DNA from: Methylobacterium haplocladii
Lineage (GTDB): Bacteria; Pseudomonadota; Alphaproteobacteria; Rhizobiales; Beijerinckiaceae
Assembly: GCF_007992175.1 (NCBI RefSeq)
Contig: NZ_BJZT01000045.1
Location: 1-46,442, forward strand
Direction of reading: 5' to 3'
Length of the DNA: 46,442 bases
The translations under genes and the position numbers were made by a program. Within the stretch, counting starts at the first letter, position 1. Every line of letters starts with the position of its first letter. This document shows positions 1 to 8,229 of this stretch, one piece after another. The notes beneath the pieces were generated by a model. The model had not been told where the DNA came from. It did not search any database and saw nothing but the letters and a program-made list of their open reading frames with translations.

Positions 1-299
1 AGCTAGCTTTCCCGCTGGAAGCGGGGCACTCTCGATCATCACCGGACGGACACCACAGGCTCCGGTGGCTGAGGGCCGCGTGTCCCCGCCTGCAGGAACC
101 GGGCAGGCGCGTGGCTTTCCTCCTCTCCGCGTGATCACCGTCGCAGCGCGCCGGGCGGGTCTGCCGTTCGGAGGCCCCGTTGCTCCGTGTGGCGCGTGTT
201 CCTGGAAGATTGGCCCTACGCTCGTCCCGAAGCGATCGGCGGCCGTTTTGGTCGCCGCGCATCGATATTCACGTCAACCGGACATTCGGGAGAGATCAC
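1..299. other. Left-edge region without a supported gene
   Basis: I see no convincing gene here. Open frames exist on both strands, but they lack a plausible ribosome site and recognisable protein composition, as expected for random open frames in GC-rich DNA. A short inverted repeat near positions 11-26 (CCCGCT, GGA loop, AGCGGG) could be the end of a terminator belonging to a gene outside the window. Confidence 0.4.
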
Positions 300-300
300 C

Positions 301-432
301 ATGGCCACCGAAAAGCAGCGCGGAAGCCGCGAGACCAAGAAGCCGAAGAAGCCCGTCGTGAAGACCAATGCCGCCGCGCCTTCGACGAAGAACATCGTCA
401 GCGACGCCGTGAAGGCCTCGGGCCGCAAGTAG
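301..432 (+). CDS. Small lysine-rich basic protein, 43 aa
   Basis: This is a 43-residue protein of unknown function, rich in Lys, Arg, Ala and Thr (KKPKKP at residues 13-18) and without signal peptide or membrane segment. The ATG at 301 follows a purine-rich GGGAGAGAT ribosome site by a few bases, and the frame ends in TAG at 432. The open frame extends upstream without a better start. The basic, low-complexity composition suggests nucleic-acid binding or intrinsic disorder, but that is inference only. It lies 161 bases before the transglutaminase-like gene, so shared transcription is possible but not shown. Confidence 0.55.
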   Translation: MATEKQRGSRETKKPKKPVVKTNAAAPSTKNIVSDAVKASGRK

Positions 433-593
433 CGGATCGGCTCGACGGGCGGCCGGACGGTGCGCGCGTCCGGCCGATCGATTGTCGTCTCGGGTCGACT
501 GCCGTTTGCATGAACCCGCGATCGATGGGCGCTGGTGCGCGGCTTGCATCCATCGACTTGAATCCGATCGAAACATCACGTTGGAAAGAACGC

Positions 594-1418
594 ATGCGTA
601 TTCTCGTCGGCTGTGAAATGACTTACGAATTCCAGTATCCGACGACCGTCATTGCGATGCTCAACGTCCATTCTTCGCGATTTTCGGACCTCGAACGTCC
701 GGATTATCTGCTGACGATCCCGGCTGTACCGTTGGAGGGCTATCGCGACAGCTTCGGCAACTGGTGCATGCGCCTCGTCGCACCGGCCGGCCGGATGACG
801 CTGAAGACCGATACGGTGGTGCGCGACCACAGCGAGAGCGACGCGCCGCCCGACACGAGCGCGACCGAAGCCGTCGCCTCGATGCTGCCGACGGACACGC
901 TGATGTTCCTTCTCGGCAGCCGCTACTGCGAGACCGACCGGCTTTCGAACATCGCCTGGGATCTCTTCGGGCATCTGACGCCCGGCTGGTCGCGGGTGCA
1001 GGCGATCTGCGATTACGTCCACGACCGGATCACCTTCGGCTACGAGCACTCGCGGCCGACGCGCACCGCCGCGGAGGTGTTCGAGGAGCAGCGCGGCGTC
1101 TGCCGCGACTACGCGCACCTCGCCATCGCCTTCTGCCGCTGCCTGAACATCCCGGCGCGCTACTGCACCGGTTATGTCAGCGACATCGGCCTGCCGCTGC
1201 CGCATGCACCCGGGGATTTCGCGGCCTGGATGGAGGTGTTTCTCGGTGGGCGCTGGCACATGTTCGACCCGCGCAACAACAGCCCGCGCATCGGCCGCAT
1301 CCTGATCGCCTACGGACGTGACGCCGCCGACGTGCCGCTGACGCTGACCTTCGGCCCGAACGCGCTGGTCGACTTCGTCGTGACGACGGAAGAGGCGCCC
1401 GACATCGGTCCGACCTGA
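594..1418 (+). CDS. Transglutaminase-like family protein (cysteine peptidase fold)
   Basis: A 274-residue protein with a bacterial transglutaminase-like domain: an N-terminal beta-rich region (about 1-130) and the core (about 135-230). The core shows the Cys motif GVCRDYAHL with C170, then AAWMEVF and WHMFDPRNN with D225. The classical catalytic His should be at residue 210, in a HAW motif, but Ala is present. The family is usually a peptidase or amidase-like fold, often of unknown substrate. The chosen ATG gives the beginning MRILVGCEMTYEF; the open frame runs further upstream but into sequence overlapping the small basic gene in another frame. No signal peptide is evident, so it is probably cytoplasmic. 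Confidence 0.8.
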   Translation: MRILVGCEMTYEFQYPTTVIAMLNVHSSRFSDLERPDYLLTIPAVPLEGYRDSFGNWCMRLVAPAGRMTLKTDTVVRDHSESDAPPDTSATEAVASMLPTDTLMFLLGSRYCETDRLSNIAWDLFGHLTPGWSRVQAICDYVHDRITFGYEHSRPTRTAAEVFEEQRGVCRDYAHLAIAFCRCLNIPARYCTGYVSDIGLPLPHAPGDFAAWMEVFLGGRWHMFDPRNNSPRIGRILIAYGRDAADVPLTLTFGPNALVDFVVTTEEAPDIGPT

Positions 1419-1432
1419 GCCTGCGGCGGCCC

Positions 1433-1693
1433 TCACGGGTCGGGATCGTGGGCCGCTACGCCCGCGGCCCGTTGCAGGACGTCGGTGCCTCTCTGTGTCA
1501 GGAACCAGGCACCTGCCCCCTTGCGCTCGCGGTAGCGGCGGCGAAGCAGGTCGCGGGCGACGAGGGAGCGGACGGTGCGCCCTTCCCATGATCTCAGATG
1601 ATCCAGCGAGCCCTCGCGGGCGACGCGCTTGAGCAGCGCCCGCTGCAGGGGCGTCAGCTGCCACCAGAATGTCTGCCCCGACCCTGCCTTCAT
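1433..1693 (-). CDS. Small winged-helix-like hypothetical protein, 86 aa
   Basis: An 86-residue protein convergent with the transglutaminase-like gene (14 bases between stops). The segments LTPLQRALLKRVAREG, TVRSLVARDLLRRR and FLTQRGTDVLQR are laid out like a small winged-helix DNA-binding domain (helix, recognition helix, wing ending in T-x-x-G), so a MarR-like or phage-type regulator is possible. The sequence upstream of the start (about 1694-1715) is strikingly AT-rich against the GC-rich background, consistent with a promoter, but no good ribosome site precedes the ATG. The family is not recognised with certainty. Confidence 0.5.
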   Translation of the reverse strand: MKAGSGQTFWWQLTPLQRALLKRVAREGSLDHLRSWEGRTVRSLVARDLLRRRYRERKGAGAWFLTQRGTDVLQRAAGVAAHDPDP

Positions 1694-1922
1694 CAGATTA
1701 GAATTAAACTAAATAAACTGTCACGGGCAACTGGGGGCCGGCGATTTCAACGGATCGAAACGGCGCGTGAACTTGTGTCCCTTGAGCGTTAGTTCGGCGC
1801 TTACCGTACTTCCGGAATCGTCGTCGGAGCCGGCCGGACACTGGGTATTTTAACCAACTCCGCACCGCTGGCGCCGCACAACCTTTCAGCCGGCCGATCG
1901 CCGTCCATGAGAGGGGCCTGCC

Positions 1923-3146
1923 GTGGTTGCGTCCGTCCATACGTCCGAAGCTGCCCATACGAATCGCATCCTGCACGTGTTTCGGGCACCGATCGGTGGT
2001 TTGTTTCGGCACGTGGTCGATCTCGCCCGGTTGCAGAGCGCGGCGGGTCACAAGGTCGGCCTCGTTTGCGATTCGAGCACGGGCGGGACGATGGCCGAAC
2101 AGACGCTTCGGGAGCTGGCCCCCTGCCTGGCGCTCGGCGTGACGCGCATCCCGATGCGTCGAAACCCGCACCTCTCGGACCTGGCGGCCATGACCGTCGT
2201 GCGCGATGTCGCCGAGCGGGTGCGTGCCACCGTTCTGCACGGCCACGGCGCCAAGGGCGGCGTCTACGCGCGCTTGGCGCCCGTACGGGCCGATGACGCG
2301 ATTCCGGCGCCGATCCGCGCCTACACCCCCCACGGCGGCAGCTACAATTGGCGGCCGGGCAGTCTGTTGCATCGGGCCTACATGGCGGCCGAAGGCTTCC
2401 TGGCCCGCCGCACCGACGTCTTCCTGTTCGAGAGCGAGTTCGTCGCCGCCCGTCACCGCACTTTCGTCGGTGAGCCGAAGTGCCAGATGCGCATCGTCCA
2501 TAACGGGATCAGCGCGGCCGAGTTCGTGCCGATCGTCCCCGCGGAGGCGCAGCACGATCTCATCTATGTCGGAGAGCTGCGCGAGGCGAAGGGCATTCCC
2601 TGGCTGCTCGATGCGCTTGCCGCGCTGCACGCCGAGGGCCGCCCGCTGCGCCTTCTCATGGTCGGCTCCGGCCCCGATGTCGCGTCGCTCCAGGCCCAGG
2701 TGCAGAAGCTCGGCCTCGGGGACGCGGTGACCTTCGAGCCGCCCCAGCCGATCCGTCCCGTTCTCGCCCGCGGACGCCTGATGGTCGTGCCGTCGCTCGC
2801 GGAGTCGCTGCCCTACGTCGTGATCGAGGCGGCGGCGGCACGCCAGCCCCTCGTCGCGACCAATGTCGGCGGTATCCCGGAGATCTTCGGCACGAGCGCT
2901 TTCGACCTCGTTCCCCCGCGTGACGCGGTGGCGCTCGCCACGGCGATCGCCAAGGTCCTCGACATGGCGCCGGAGGCTCGCGATGCGCGGTTCGCGGAAC
3001 TCAGCCTTTGGGTCCAGGCGCGCTTCTCGATGACGAAGATGGGCGCAGACGTGCTCTCCGGATACGCCGCCGCCATCGTCGCACGCGCAGTCGAAGCAGG
3101 ATCGGTCCGGTCGGCGCCCATCGGGATTGCATCGAAATCGGCCTGA
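1923..3146 (+). CDS. Glycosyltransferase family 4 (GT-B fold)
   Basis: A 407-residue retaining glycosyltransferase of the GT4/GT1 superfamily, probably transferring a sugar to a lipid-linked exopolysaccharide intermediate at the inner face of the membrane. The N-terminal half (about 15-195) has the glycine-rich acceptor-side loop APIGGLFRHV. The C-terminal half has the nucleotide-sugar part: VGELREAKGIPWLLDAL near residue 218 and the E-x7-E motif in PSLAESLPYVVIEAAA near 290-305, followed by NVGGIPE. The start is a GTG preceded by GAGAGGGG at a normal spacing; no ATG lies close by. The phosphotransferase gene follows 95 bases downstream on the same strand, supporting a role in polysaccharide synthesis. 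The sugar specificity cannot be told. Confidence 0.88.
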   Translation: MVASVHTSEAAHTNRILHVFRAPIGGLFRHVVDLARLQSAAGHKVGLVCDSSTGGTMAEQTLRELAPCLALGVTRIPMRRNPHLSDLAAMTVVRDVAERVRATVLHGHGAKGGVYARLAPVRADDAIPAPIRAYTPHGGSYNWRPGSLLHRAYMAAEGFLARRTDVFLFESEFVAARHRTFVGEPKCQMRIVHNGISAAEFVPIVPAEAQHDLIYVGELREAKGIPWLLDALAALHAEGRPLRLLMVGSGPDVASLQAQVQKLGLGDAVTFEPPQPIRPVLARGRLMVVPSLAESLPYVVIEAAAARQPLVATNVGGIPEIFGTSAFDLVPPRDAVALATAIAKVLDMAPEARDARFAELSLWVQARFSMTKMGADVLSGYAAAIVARAVEAGSVRSAPIGIASKSA

Positions 3147-3241
3147 TCGGACAGGCGGCCATTAAGGCTTCCGAGAGCCTCGACTGGCAAGAATGACCGG
3201 TCGGCGTGTGAAGTCTTCAAGCGCGAATCTGGGCGTCTGCG

Positions 3242-4801
3242 ATGAGTGCTTTCGGGGTCCGTGATCTGCTCGACGTGGCCGGGGCGCCCGGTCGCCCCGA
3301 GCAGTCCCGTTTGCAGAATGCGGGCGAGCACATCGCGGGCCCGCCGGCCTCGGCGCAGCTGCCGGCGGAGGCGTTGGCGCCGGTGCTGAAGGGCCCTGCA
3401 CTCACCCCTGTCGTGCTGTCGGGCTGCGTCCGGGGGCTCGAACTCGTCCTCCTGGCCGGTCTCGGCTTCGCCATCCACCGGATCGAACTCGCCGGCCTCG
3501 TGCCCCTCGGCTGGTCCTACATTGCGGCGATCGTCGCCATCGCCGGGCTCGCCGCCGGGTTCTTCCAGGTCAGCGGCTGCTATCGGATCAGCGCGTTCCG
3601 CAGCATCGCCAAGACCGCGGCCAAGCTCGCCGTCGGCTGGACGATGGCCTTCCTGATCGTCGCGACCGCCATGGTGCTCGCCAAGGTCGCCGACCACTAC
3701 TCGCGGGTCTGGCTGGCGAGCTTCTATGCCGGCGGCCTCGGCCTGCTCGCGCTGGAGCGCATCGGCCTGTTCGTCTTCACCGGCGTGCAGATGCGGAAGG
3801 GGCTGTTCGACCGCCGCACCGCCATCGTCGGCGGCGGCGAGGCGGCGGAAGAGCTGATCCGCTCTCTCGAAGCCTCCGCGGACAGCGGCATCCGCATCGT
3901 CGGCGTGTTCGACGATCGCGGCGACATCCGCTCGAACGACGTCGTCGCCGGACACCCGAAACTCGGCAACGTCAGCGACCTCGTCGCCTATGCGCGGCGG
4001 GCGCGTATCGATCTCATCGTCTTCACGATCCCGATCTCGGCCGAGACCCGCATCCTGCAGATGCTGGCGAAGCTCTGGGTGCTGCCGATCGACATCCGGC
4101 TTTCGGCCCATGCGACCAAGCTGCGGCTGCGCCCGCGCGCCTATTCCTACCTCGGCGCCGTGCCGGTGCTGGATGTGTTCGACAAGCCGCTGGCCGATTG
4201 GGACGTCGTTCTCAAGAACGTCTTCGACAAGGTCGTCGCCGTGCTGGCGCTGATCGCACTCGCGCCGGTCATGCTCGCCGTCGCACTGGCGGTGAAGCTC
4301 GGCTCGAAGGGGCCGGTGCTGTTCAAGCAGAAGCGCCACGGCTTCAACAACGAGCTGATCGAGGTGTTCAAGTTCCGCTCGATGTATGTCGACCAAACTG
4401 ACTTTGCCTGCGCCAAGCAGGTGACCAAGGGCGATCCGCGCGTCACGGCGGTCGGCCGCTTCATCCGCAAGAGCTCCCTCGACGAACTGCCGCAGCTCTT
4501 CAACGTGCTGAAGGGCAATCTCTCGCTCGTCGGCCCGCGCCCGCATGCGCTTCAGGCCAAGGCGGCCAACACCCTCTACGATCAGGTCGTCGACGGCTAT
4601 TTCGCCCGCCACAAGGTCAAGCCCGGTATCACCGGCTGGGCGCAGATCAACGGCTGGCGCGGCGAGACCGATACCTCGGAGAAGCTGCAGCGCCGCGTCG
4701 AGCACGATCTCTACTACATCGAGAACTGGTCGATCCTGTTCGACCTCCAGATCCTGGCGACGACGCCGTTCGCGCTGTTCAAGACCGAGAACGCGTACTG
4801 A
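3242..4801 (+). CDS. Undecaprenyl-phosphate sugar phosphotransferase (WcaJ/ExoY-type)
   Basis: A 519-residue polyisoprenyl-phosphate hexose-1-phosphate transferase that starts an exopolysaccharide repeat unit on undecaprenyl phosphate in the inner membrane. The N-terminal part has several hydrophobic helices (about 60-180). It is followed by a Rossmann-like CoA-binding region beginning TAIVGGGEAAEELI near 193 and then the C-terminal bacterial sugar transferase domain (about 324-519). That domain carries a membrane hairpin, KFRSMYVDQTD, RKSSLDELPQLFNVLKG, LVGPRPHA and the end motif DLQILATTPFALF. The length matches the WcaJ/PssY/ExoY-with-N-terminus family. The ATG start has a weak ribosome site. 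A strong hairpin follows the stop. Confidence 0.9.
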   Translation: MSAFGVRDLLDVAGAPGRPEQSRLQNAGEHIAGPPASAQLPAEALAPVLKGPALTPVVLSGCVRGLELVLLAGLGFAIHRIELAGLVPLGWSYIAAIVAIAGLAAGFFQVSGCYRISAFRSIAKTAAKLAVGWTMAFLIVATAMVLAKVADHYSRVWLASFYAGGLGLLALERIGLFVFTGVQMRKGLFDRRTAIVGGGEAAEELIRSLEASADSGIRIVGVFDDRGDIRSNDVVAGHPKLGNVSDLVAYARRARIDLIVFTIPISAETRILQMLAKLWVLPIDIRLSAHATKLRLRPRAYSYLGAVPVLDVFDKPLADWDVVLKNVFDKVVAVLALIALAPVMLAVALAVKLGSKGPVLFKQKRHGFNNELIEVFKFRSMYVDQTDFACAKQVTKGDPRVTAVGRFIRKSSLDELPQLFNVLKGNLSLVGPRPHALQAKAANTLYDQVVDGYFARHKVKPGITGWAQINGWRGETDTSEKLQRRVEHDLYYIENWSILFDLQILATTPFALFKTENAY

Positions 4802-4867
4802 GGCGGGAAGCGCGGGACCTGCCGCCCCGCGCGGTGGTCCGGTCCGGCGACGGGTTGCGGCACAAAC

Positions 4868-4903
4868 AGAAGGGGCGCGGATCTCACGATCCACGCCTCT
4901 TCT
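4868..4903 (+). terminator. Hairpin terminator after the sugar phosphotransferase
   Basis: A near-perfect inverted repeat of 16 bp with a TCAC loop (arms 4868-4883 and 4888-4903; two non-Watson-Crick positions, one of them a G-U wobble), followed by the pyrimidine-rich TCCGTTC. It lies 66 bases past the phosphotransferase stop and upstream of the lanM stop, so it may terminate from either side. Confidence 0.55.
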
Positions 4904-4981
4904 TCCGTTCTAACGGGGGAAACGTCCGACGCCTTGTGGCGTCGGTGCTCTATGGGACGATCCCCGACCGCTGCGAACGGT

Positions 4982-5392
4982 TCAGCGGATGACCTGAACC
5001 AGGGCCGAGCCGGCGGGGCTCATGAGCTCCTTGGCGTCGATGGTGCCGTCGTTGTCCGGGTCGGCGGCCTTGAACAGGCCGAGGGCGAGGGCGACGTATT
5101 CCTTCTTGTCGAGGGTGCCGTCGCCGTCCGGATCGGCCTTCTTGATGTCCGCTGCGGTCATGCGGCCCTCGAGCTCCTTGGCGTCGACGGTGCCGTCATT
5201 GTCCTTCTCGAGCTTGGCGAAGGCGGCGGTGGCGGCGGCCTCGACTTCCTTGGCGTCGATGGTGCCGTCCTTGTCCGGATCGAAGGCGGCGATGTCGATC
5301 TTGGTCATGGACGGGGCGGCCACGACGGGGGCCGCGATGCCGGCGCCGATGACGGCAGCGAGGAGAGCTGCACTGGTGAGCTTGAATGCCAT
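4982..5392 (-). CDS. lanM: Lanmodulin, periplasmic lanthanide-binding EF-hand protein
   Basis: A 136-residue exported protein with the lanmodulin signature: a signal peptide (about 1-26, ending VVAA-P), four 12-residue EF loops 12-13 residues apart, Pro at loop position 2, and the C-terminal motif SPAGSALV. Loops: EF1 38-49 DPDKDGTIDAKE; EF2 62-73 EKDNDGTVDAKE; EF3 87-98 DPDGDGTLDKKE; EF4 111-122 DPDNDGTIDAKE. Known lanmodulins bind rare-earth ions with picomolar affinity in the periplasm and change from disordered to compact. EF2 here lacks Pro2 and has Glu at position 1, whereas EF4 has Asp at position 1 (Asn in the M. extorquens protein, from memory). The start MAFKLTS is chosen because it begins the signal peptide; the open frame extends upstream. 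It sits next to lutH as in M. extorquens. Confidence 0.95.
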   Translation of the reverse strand: MAFKLTSAALLAAVIGAGIAAPVVAAPSMTKIDIAAFDPDKDGTIDAKEVEAAATAAFAKLEKDNDGTVDAKELEGRMTAADIKKADPDGDGTLDKKEYVALALGLFKAADPDNDGTIDAKELMSPAGSALVQVIR

Positions 5393-5614
5393 CTGTCTGT
5401 CACTCCTGGGTGGTTCGGTGGGCGACGTCGCCCTGCACGAAAGAACCGGCCGCCGGATCGCGCCGCGGCAGAAAGCTGCTGCGCGGCGACCCATGGCCTA
5501 GCCAGGATTGCGTAACCCGCCCGGGATGATCTGGCAATAGGGTCTAGGGAATTCCGGGCCTTATCCTGGGTGCGAGAGACTTTTTCGGGTCAACGGTGTA
5601 GGCCGAAACGCAAG

Positions 5615-5642
5615 GCGGCGCGGCTCCGGGGAGCCGCGCCGC
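5615..5642 (-). terminator. Hairpin downstream of lutH
   Basis: A perfect 12-bp GC-rich inverted repeat (arms 5615-5626 and 5631-5642) with a 4-base loop, 23 bases beyond the lutH stop on the minus strand. The following sequence (TTGCGTTTCGG in the direction of transcription) is only weakly T-rich. With the 272-base gap between lutH and lanM, it suggests that lanM is transcribed mostly from its own promoter. A TTGACC hexamer on the minus strand at 5586-5591 is a possible -35 element, but no well-placed -10 was found. Confidence 0.5.
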
Positions 5643-5664
5643 TGTCTCGATCGTGCCGTCCGCG

Positions 5665-8229
5665 TCAGTATTTGCGGATGATCGGCTCCTGCATCGGAGG
5701 CGCTGCGTCGCCGAAGGAGTAGCGCAGTCCGCCATAGATCGAGAGCGGCTGTGCCAGCGTCGTCGTGCGAGGATCGTTCACGGGGTAGCGGTTGGCCACC
5801 AGACCGGTTTCGAAGAACGTTCCGAACGTCGCGTAGCGGTTGTTGGTCAGGTTCGTGACCAGGCCGAAGATCTGCAGGTTCGGCGTGACCTGGTAAGAGG
5901 TGTTCAAGCCAAGAACGTAGTAGGCCGGAAGCTTAGGCAGCTGATTGCCCTCGTCGCCGCGATAGTAGGCCGAGGAGAACGCCTGCAGATTCATGCCCAC
6001 GCGCCAGCCTGGGAGGACCAGATAGTCGAAGCCGACCTTGAACTGGTGGTTCGGGATCAAGGGGATCTGGTTGCCCGGGCGCACGATGATCGGGTCGTCG
6101 CCGCCGTTCGTCAGCGGATTGTTGGGCGACGAGAGCTCGCCGTTGAACTGAAACGTCGGGTTGATCAATGCGTAGTTCGCATAGATCGAGACATCGCCGC
6201 GGGTGTACTCGGCACCGACCTCGATGCCTTCGCGCCGCGTCGCCGCAACGTTGACGAAATAGCCGCGGGCAGCGTTACCCGGCGTCGAGAGCTGAAGAAT
6301 GTCGTTCGCCAGATCGTTGCGGAAGGCGCCGATCTTGTAGCTCAGCAGACCGCCGTCATAGAAGTTCGGGATCGAGCCACGGAAGCCGACCTCGTAATTC
6401 TGCGCGGTGACCTGCTTGAGCGGCGGGTCGGCCACGAGGGAGTTCGGCAGCAGGCACGGCCTGTCGGGATTGGCGCAGGCCAGTTCGAGCGGGGTCGGGG
6501 CGCGGTTCGACTCGGAGTAGCCGCCGTAGAGCGAGAGCGTCGGCGTGAAGCGATAGGTCAGGCCGGCAACCGGGTTGATCTTGGTGAAGTAGTGGGTGCC
6601 GTTGACGTCCGGGGAAAAGCCGGTCTGGTCCGTCGTCGTGACGCGGGCGAAGTTCAGGCGCGCGCCGGCCGTCAGCGAAAGGCTGTCGGTAATGTCGAAC
6701 GTGTCGGTCGCGTAGAGGCCCATGTAGAGGTTCGAGCCGATCACCGAGCTCGGCGCGATGCCGAGCGCCGCCGCCGTGCGCAGCTGGGTCGTGCCGAGAC
6801 CCGGGATGGTGCCGTAGAACGGATTGTTCGGATCGGTGGTGACCGATAGGTCCGGATTGATCACGCCGAGCGTGCTCGACGACTTGAACGAATAGTCGGC
6901 GACGTCGATGCTGCCGCCGACGACGAAGCTGTTGCCGAAGCCGAAGACGCGGTCGCGATTGGCCGCCTGGAGCGAGCCGCCGTAGCCGGTCGCCTCCGTT
7001 TTGGTCACGTCGAGCGTGCCGTATGGAACGCCGGGCGTGAAGGGAATACCAGGCGCATTGACGCCTTGTCCGAGGATCAGGAATTGGTCCCGGAACTGGC
7101 GCTGCGTCTGCCCCGGAGCGATCGCGAAGCCGTCATCTTCGAAGCAGAGCTTCCGTGGCGTGAAAAAGCTGCCCTGGCGATTGCAGCCCTCGAAGTTGCC
7201 GTCGTTGCCGTCGATGTATTGCTGGCTGAAGCGGCGGTAATAGGCGTTGCCGGCGAGATCCCAGGTCGGTGAGATGTCGACGCGGCCGGTAAGCTGGACG
7301 GTGCCCAGCTGCGTGGTCGTTGTCTGCGGATAGGTGAAGATCGCGCGCGGATCGATGTGGGTGAAGTCGGTCGGGGTCGCGGCGGCGGCGCCGAAGAAGG
7401 TACGGGCGAAGTTGCCGATAAGGTGGAATTCCGAATCCGGCGTGCGGTACCCGACATCGGAGTAGATCCGGCCGATCGTGCTGGGGCTCTCGAAGCGCCA
7501 GCCGCGATCGTTCAGGCCGTCGCCATTGAAGTAGAAGCTCCAGTCGCCGACCTGTTTGCCGTACTGGAGGCCGCCGGCGATGCGTGCGTCCGAGCCGCCG
7601 AGGGCGGTCACCTCGGTGCCCTGCCAGGTGAAGCCGTTCTTCATCTGGATGTTGACCGCGCCGCCCAGCGCGTTGAGGCCGAAGACCGGGTTCGAGGTGA
7701 CGATGTCGATGCGCTGGATCGCCGAAGGCGGGATCAGGTCGAAGTTGACGGTGTCGCCGAAGGCTTCGTTGATGCGCACGCCGTTCTGGTAGACGGCGAG
7801 GCCCTGCGGCACGCCGGTCACCGGCGAGGCCTGGAAGCCGCGATAGTTGATGTCGACGCGGTTGTTGTTGCCCTGCGAGTCCGAGAGGTTCAGGCCGGGG
7901 GTGACGCGGGCGAGGGTCGCCACGGCGTTGAAGGTGCCGGTATCACGCTCGATCTGCGAGGCCGTGACCGACTCGACGGTGCTCGGGATCTTGTAGAGCG
8001 GCTGGGCGCCGCCGCGCAGGCGCGGCTCGGAGACCGTCGCCGAAGAGCCGCCGAGATCGGGGCCGGTGGACACCACACGGCCCCCGCCCCGTCCGACGCC
8101 GCTGACGCCGACCGGCGTCGTGGCAACCACGCTGATTTCCTCCAGCGTCGTCGATTCCTGCGCCCAGCCCGTTCCCGGCAACAACGCAACCGAAGCAATC
8201 AGGCTGCCCCGCAGCACCCGCATCGTCAT
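5665..8229 (-). CDS. lutH: TonB-dependent outer-membrane receptor for lanthanide uptake
   Basis: An 854-residue TonB-dependent receptor. It has a signal peptide (MTMRVLRGSLIASVALLPG..., cleavage near GWA-QE), a TonB-box-like segment EEISVVAT just after it, a plug domain (about 65-210, with VNFDLIPPSAIQRIDIV and NPVFGLNALGGAVNI) and a C-terminal 22-strand barrel. The protein ends with a short tail after the last predicted strand (GGLRYSFG) rather than with the usual terminal aromatic residue. The position between lutG and lanM matches LutH of M. extorquens, which is needed for entry of lanthanide, probably as a chelate. The start follows GGGG by four bases; a second ATG lies two codons on. The 445-base spacer upstream implies separate regulation. 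Confidence 0.9.
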   Translation of the reverse strand: MTMRVLRGSLIASVALLPGTGWAQESTTLEEISVVATTPVGVSGVGRGGGRVVSTGPDLGGSSATVSEPRLRGGAQPLYKIPSTVESVTASQIERDTGTFNAVATLARVTPGLNLSDSQGNNNRVDINYRGFQASPVTGVPQGLAVYQNGVRINEAFGDTVNFDLIPPSAIQRIDIVTSNPVFGLNALGGAVNIQMKNGFTWQGTEVTALGGSDARIAGGLQYGKQVGDWSFYFNGDGLNDRGWRFESPSTIGRIYSDVGYRTPDSEFHLIGNFARTFFGAAAATPTDFTHIDPRAIFTYPQTTTTQLGTVQLTGRVDISPTWDLAGNAYYRRFSQQYIDGNDGNFEGCNRQGSFFTPRKLCFEDDGFAIAPGQTQRQFRDQFLILGQGVNAPGIPFTPGVPYGTLDVTKTEATGYGGSLQAANRDRVFGFGNSFVVGGSIDVADYSFKSSSTLGVINPDLSVTTDPNNPFYGTIPGLGTTQLRTAAALGIAPSSVIGSNLYMGLYATDTFDITDSLSLTAGARLNFARVTTTDQTGFSPDVNGTHYFTKINPVAGLTYRFTPTLSLYGGYSESNRAPTPLELACANPDRPCLLPNSLVADPPLKQVTAQNYEVGFRGSIPNFYDGGLLSYKIGAFRNDLANDILQLSTPGNAARGYFVNVAATRREGIEVGAEYTRGDVSIYANYALINPTFQFNGELSSPNNPLTNGGDDPIIVRPGNQIPLIPNHQFKVGFDYLVLPGWRVGMNLQAFSSAYYRGDEGNQLPKLPAYYVLGLNTSYQVTPNLQIFGLVTNLTNNRYATFGTFFETGLVANRYPVNDPRTTTLAQPLSIYGGLRYSFGDAAPPMQEPIIRKY

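Noticed and set aside
2813..4894. Long minus-strand open frame (693 codons) opposite the glycosyltransferase and phosphotransferase genes
   Set aside because: It is antisense to two well-recognised genes, has Arg/Asp/Glu/Gly-rich composition typical of antisense GC-rich frames and no family motif.
5586..5591. TTGACC on the minus strand as the -35 of lanM
   Set aside because: A GATAAG-like -10 is at 22 bases, too far; it is mentioned as a possibility but not called.
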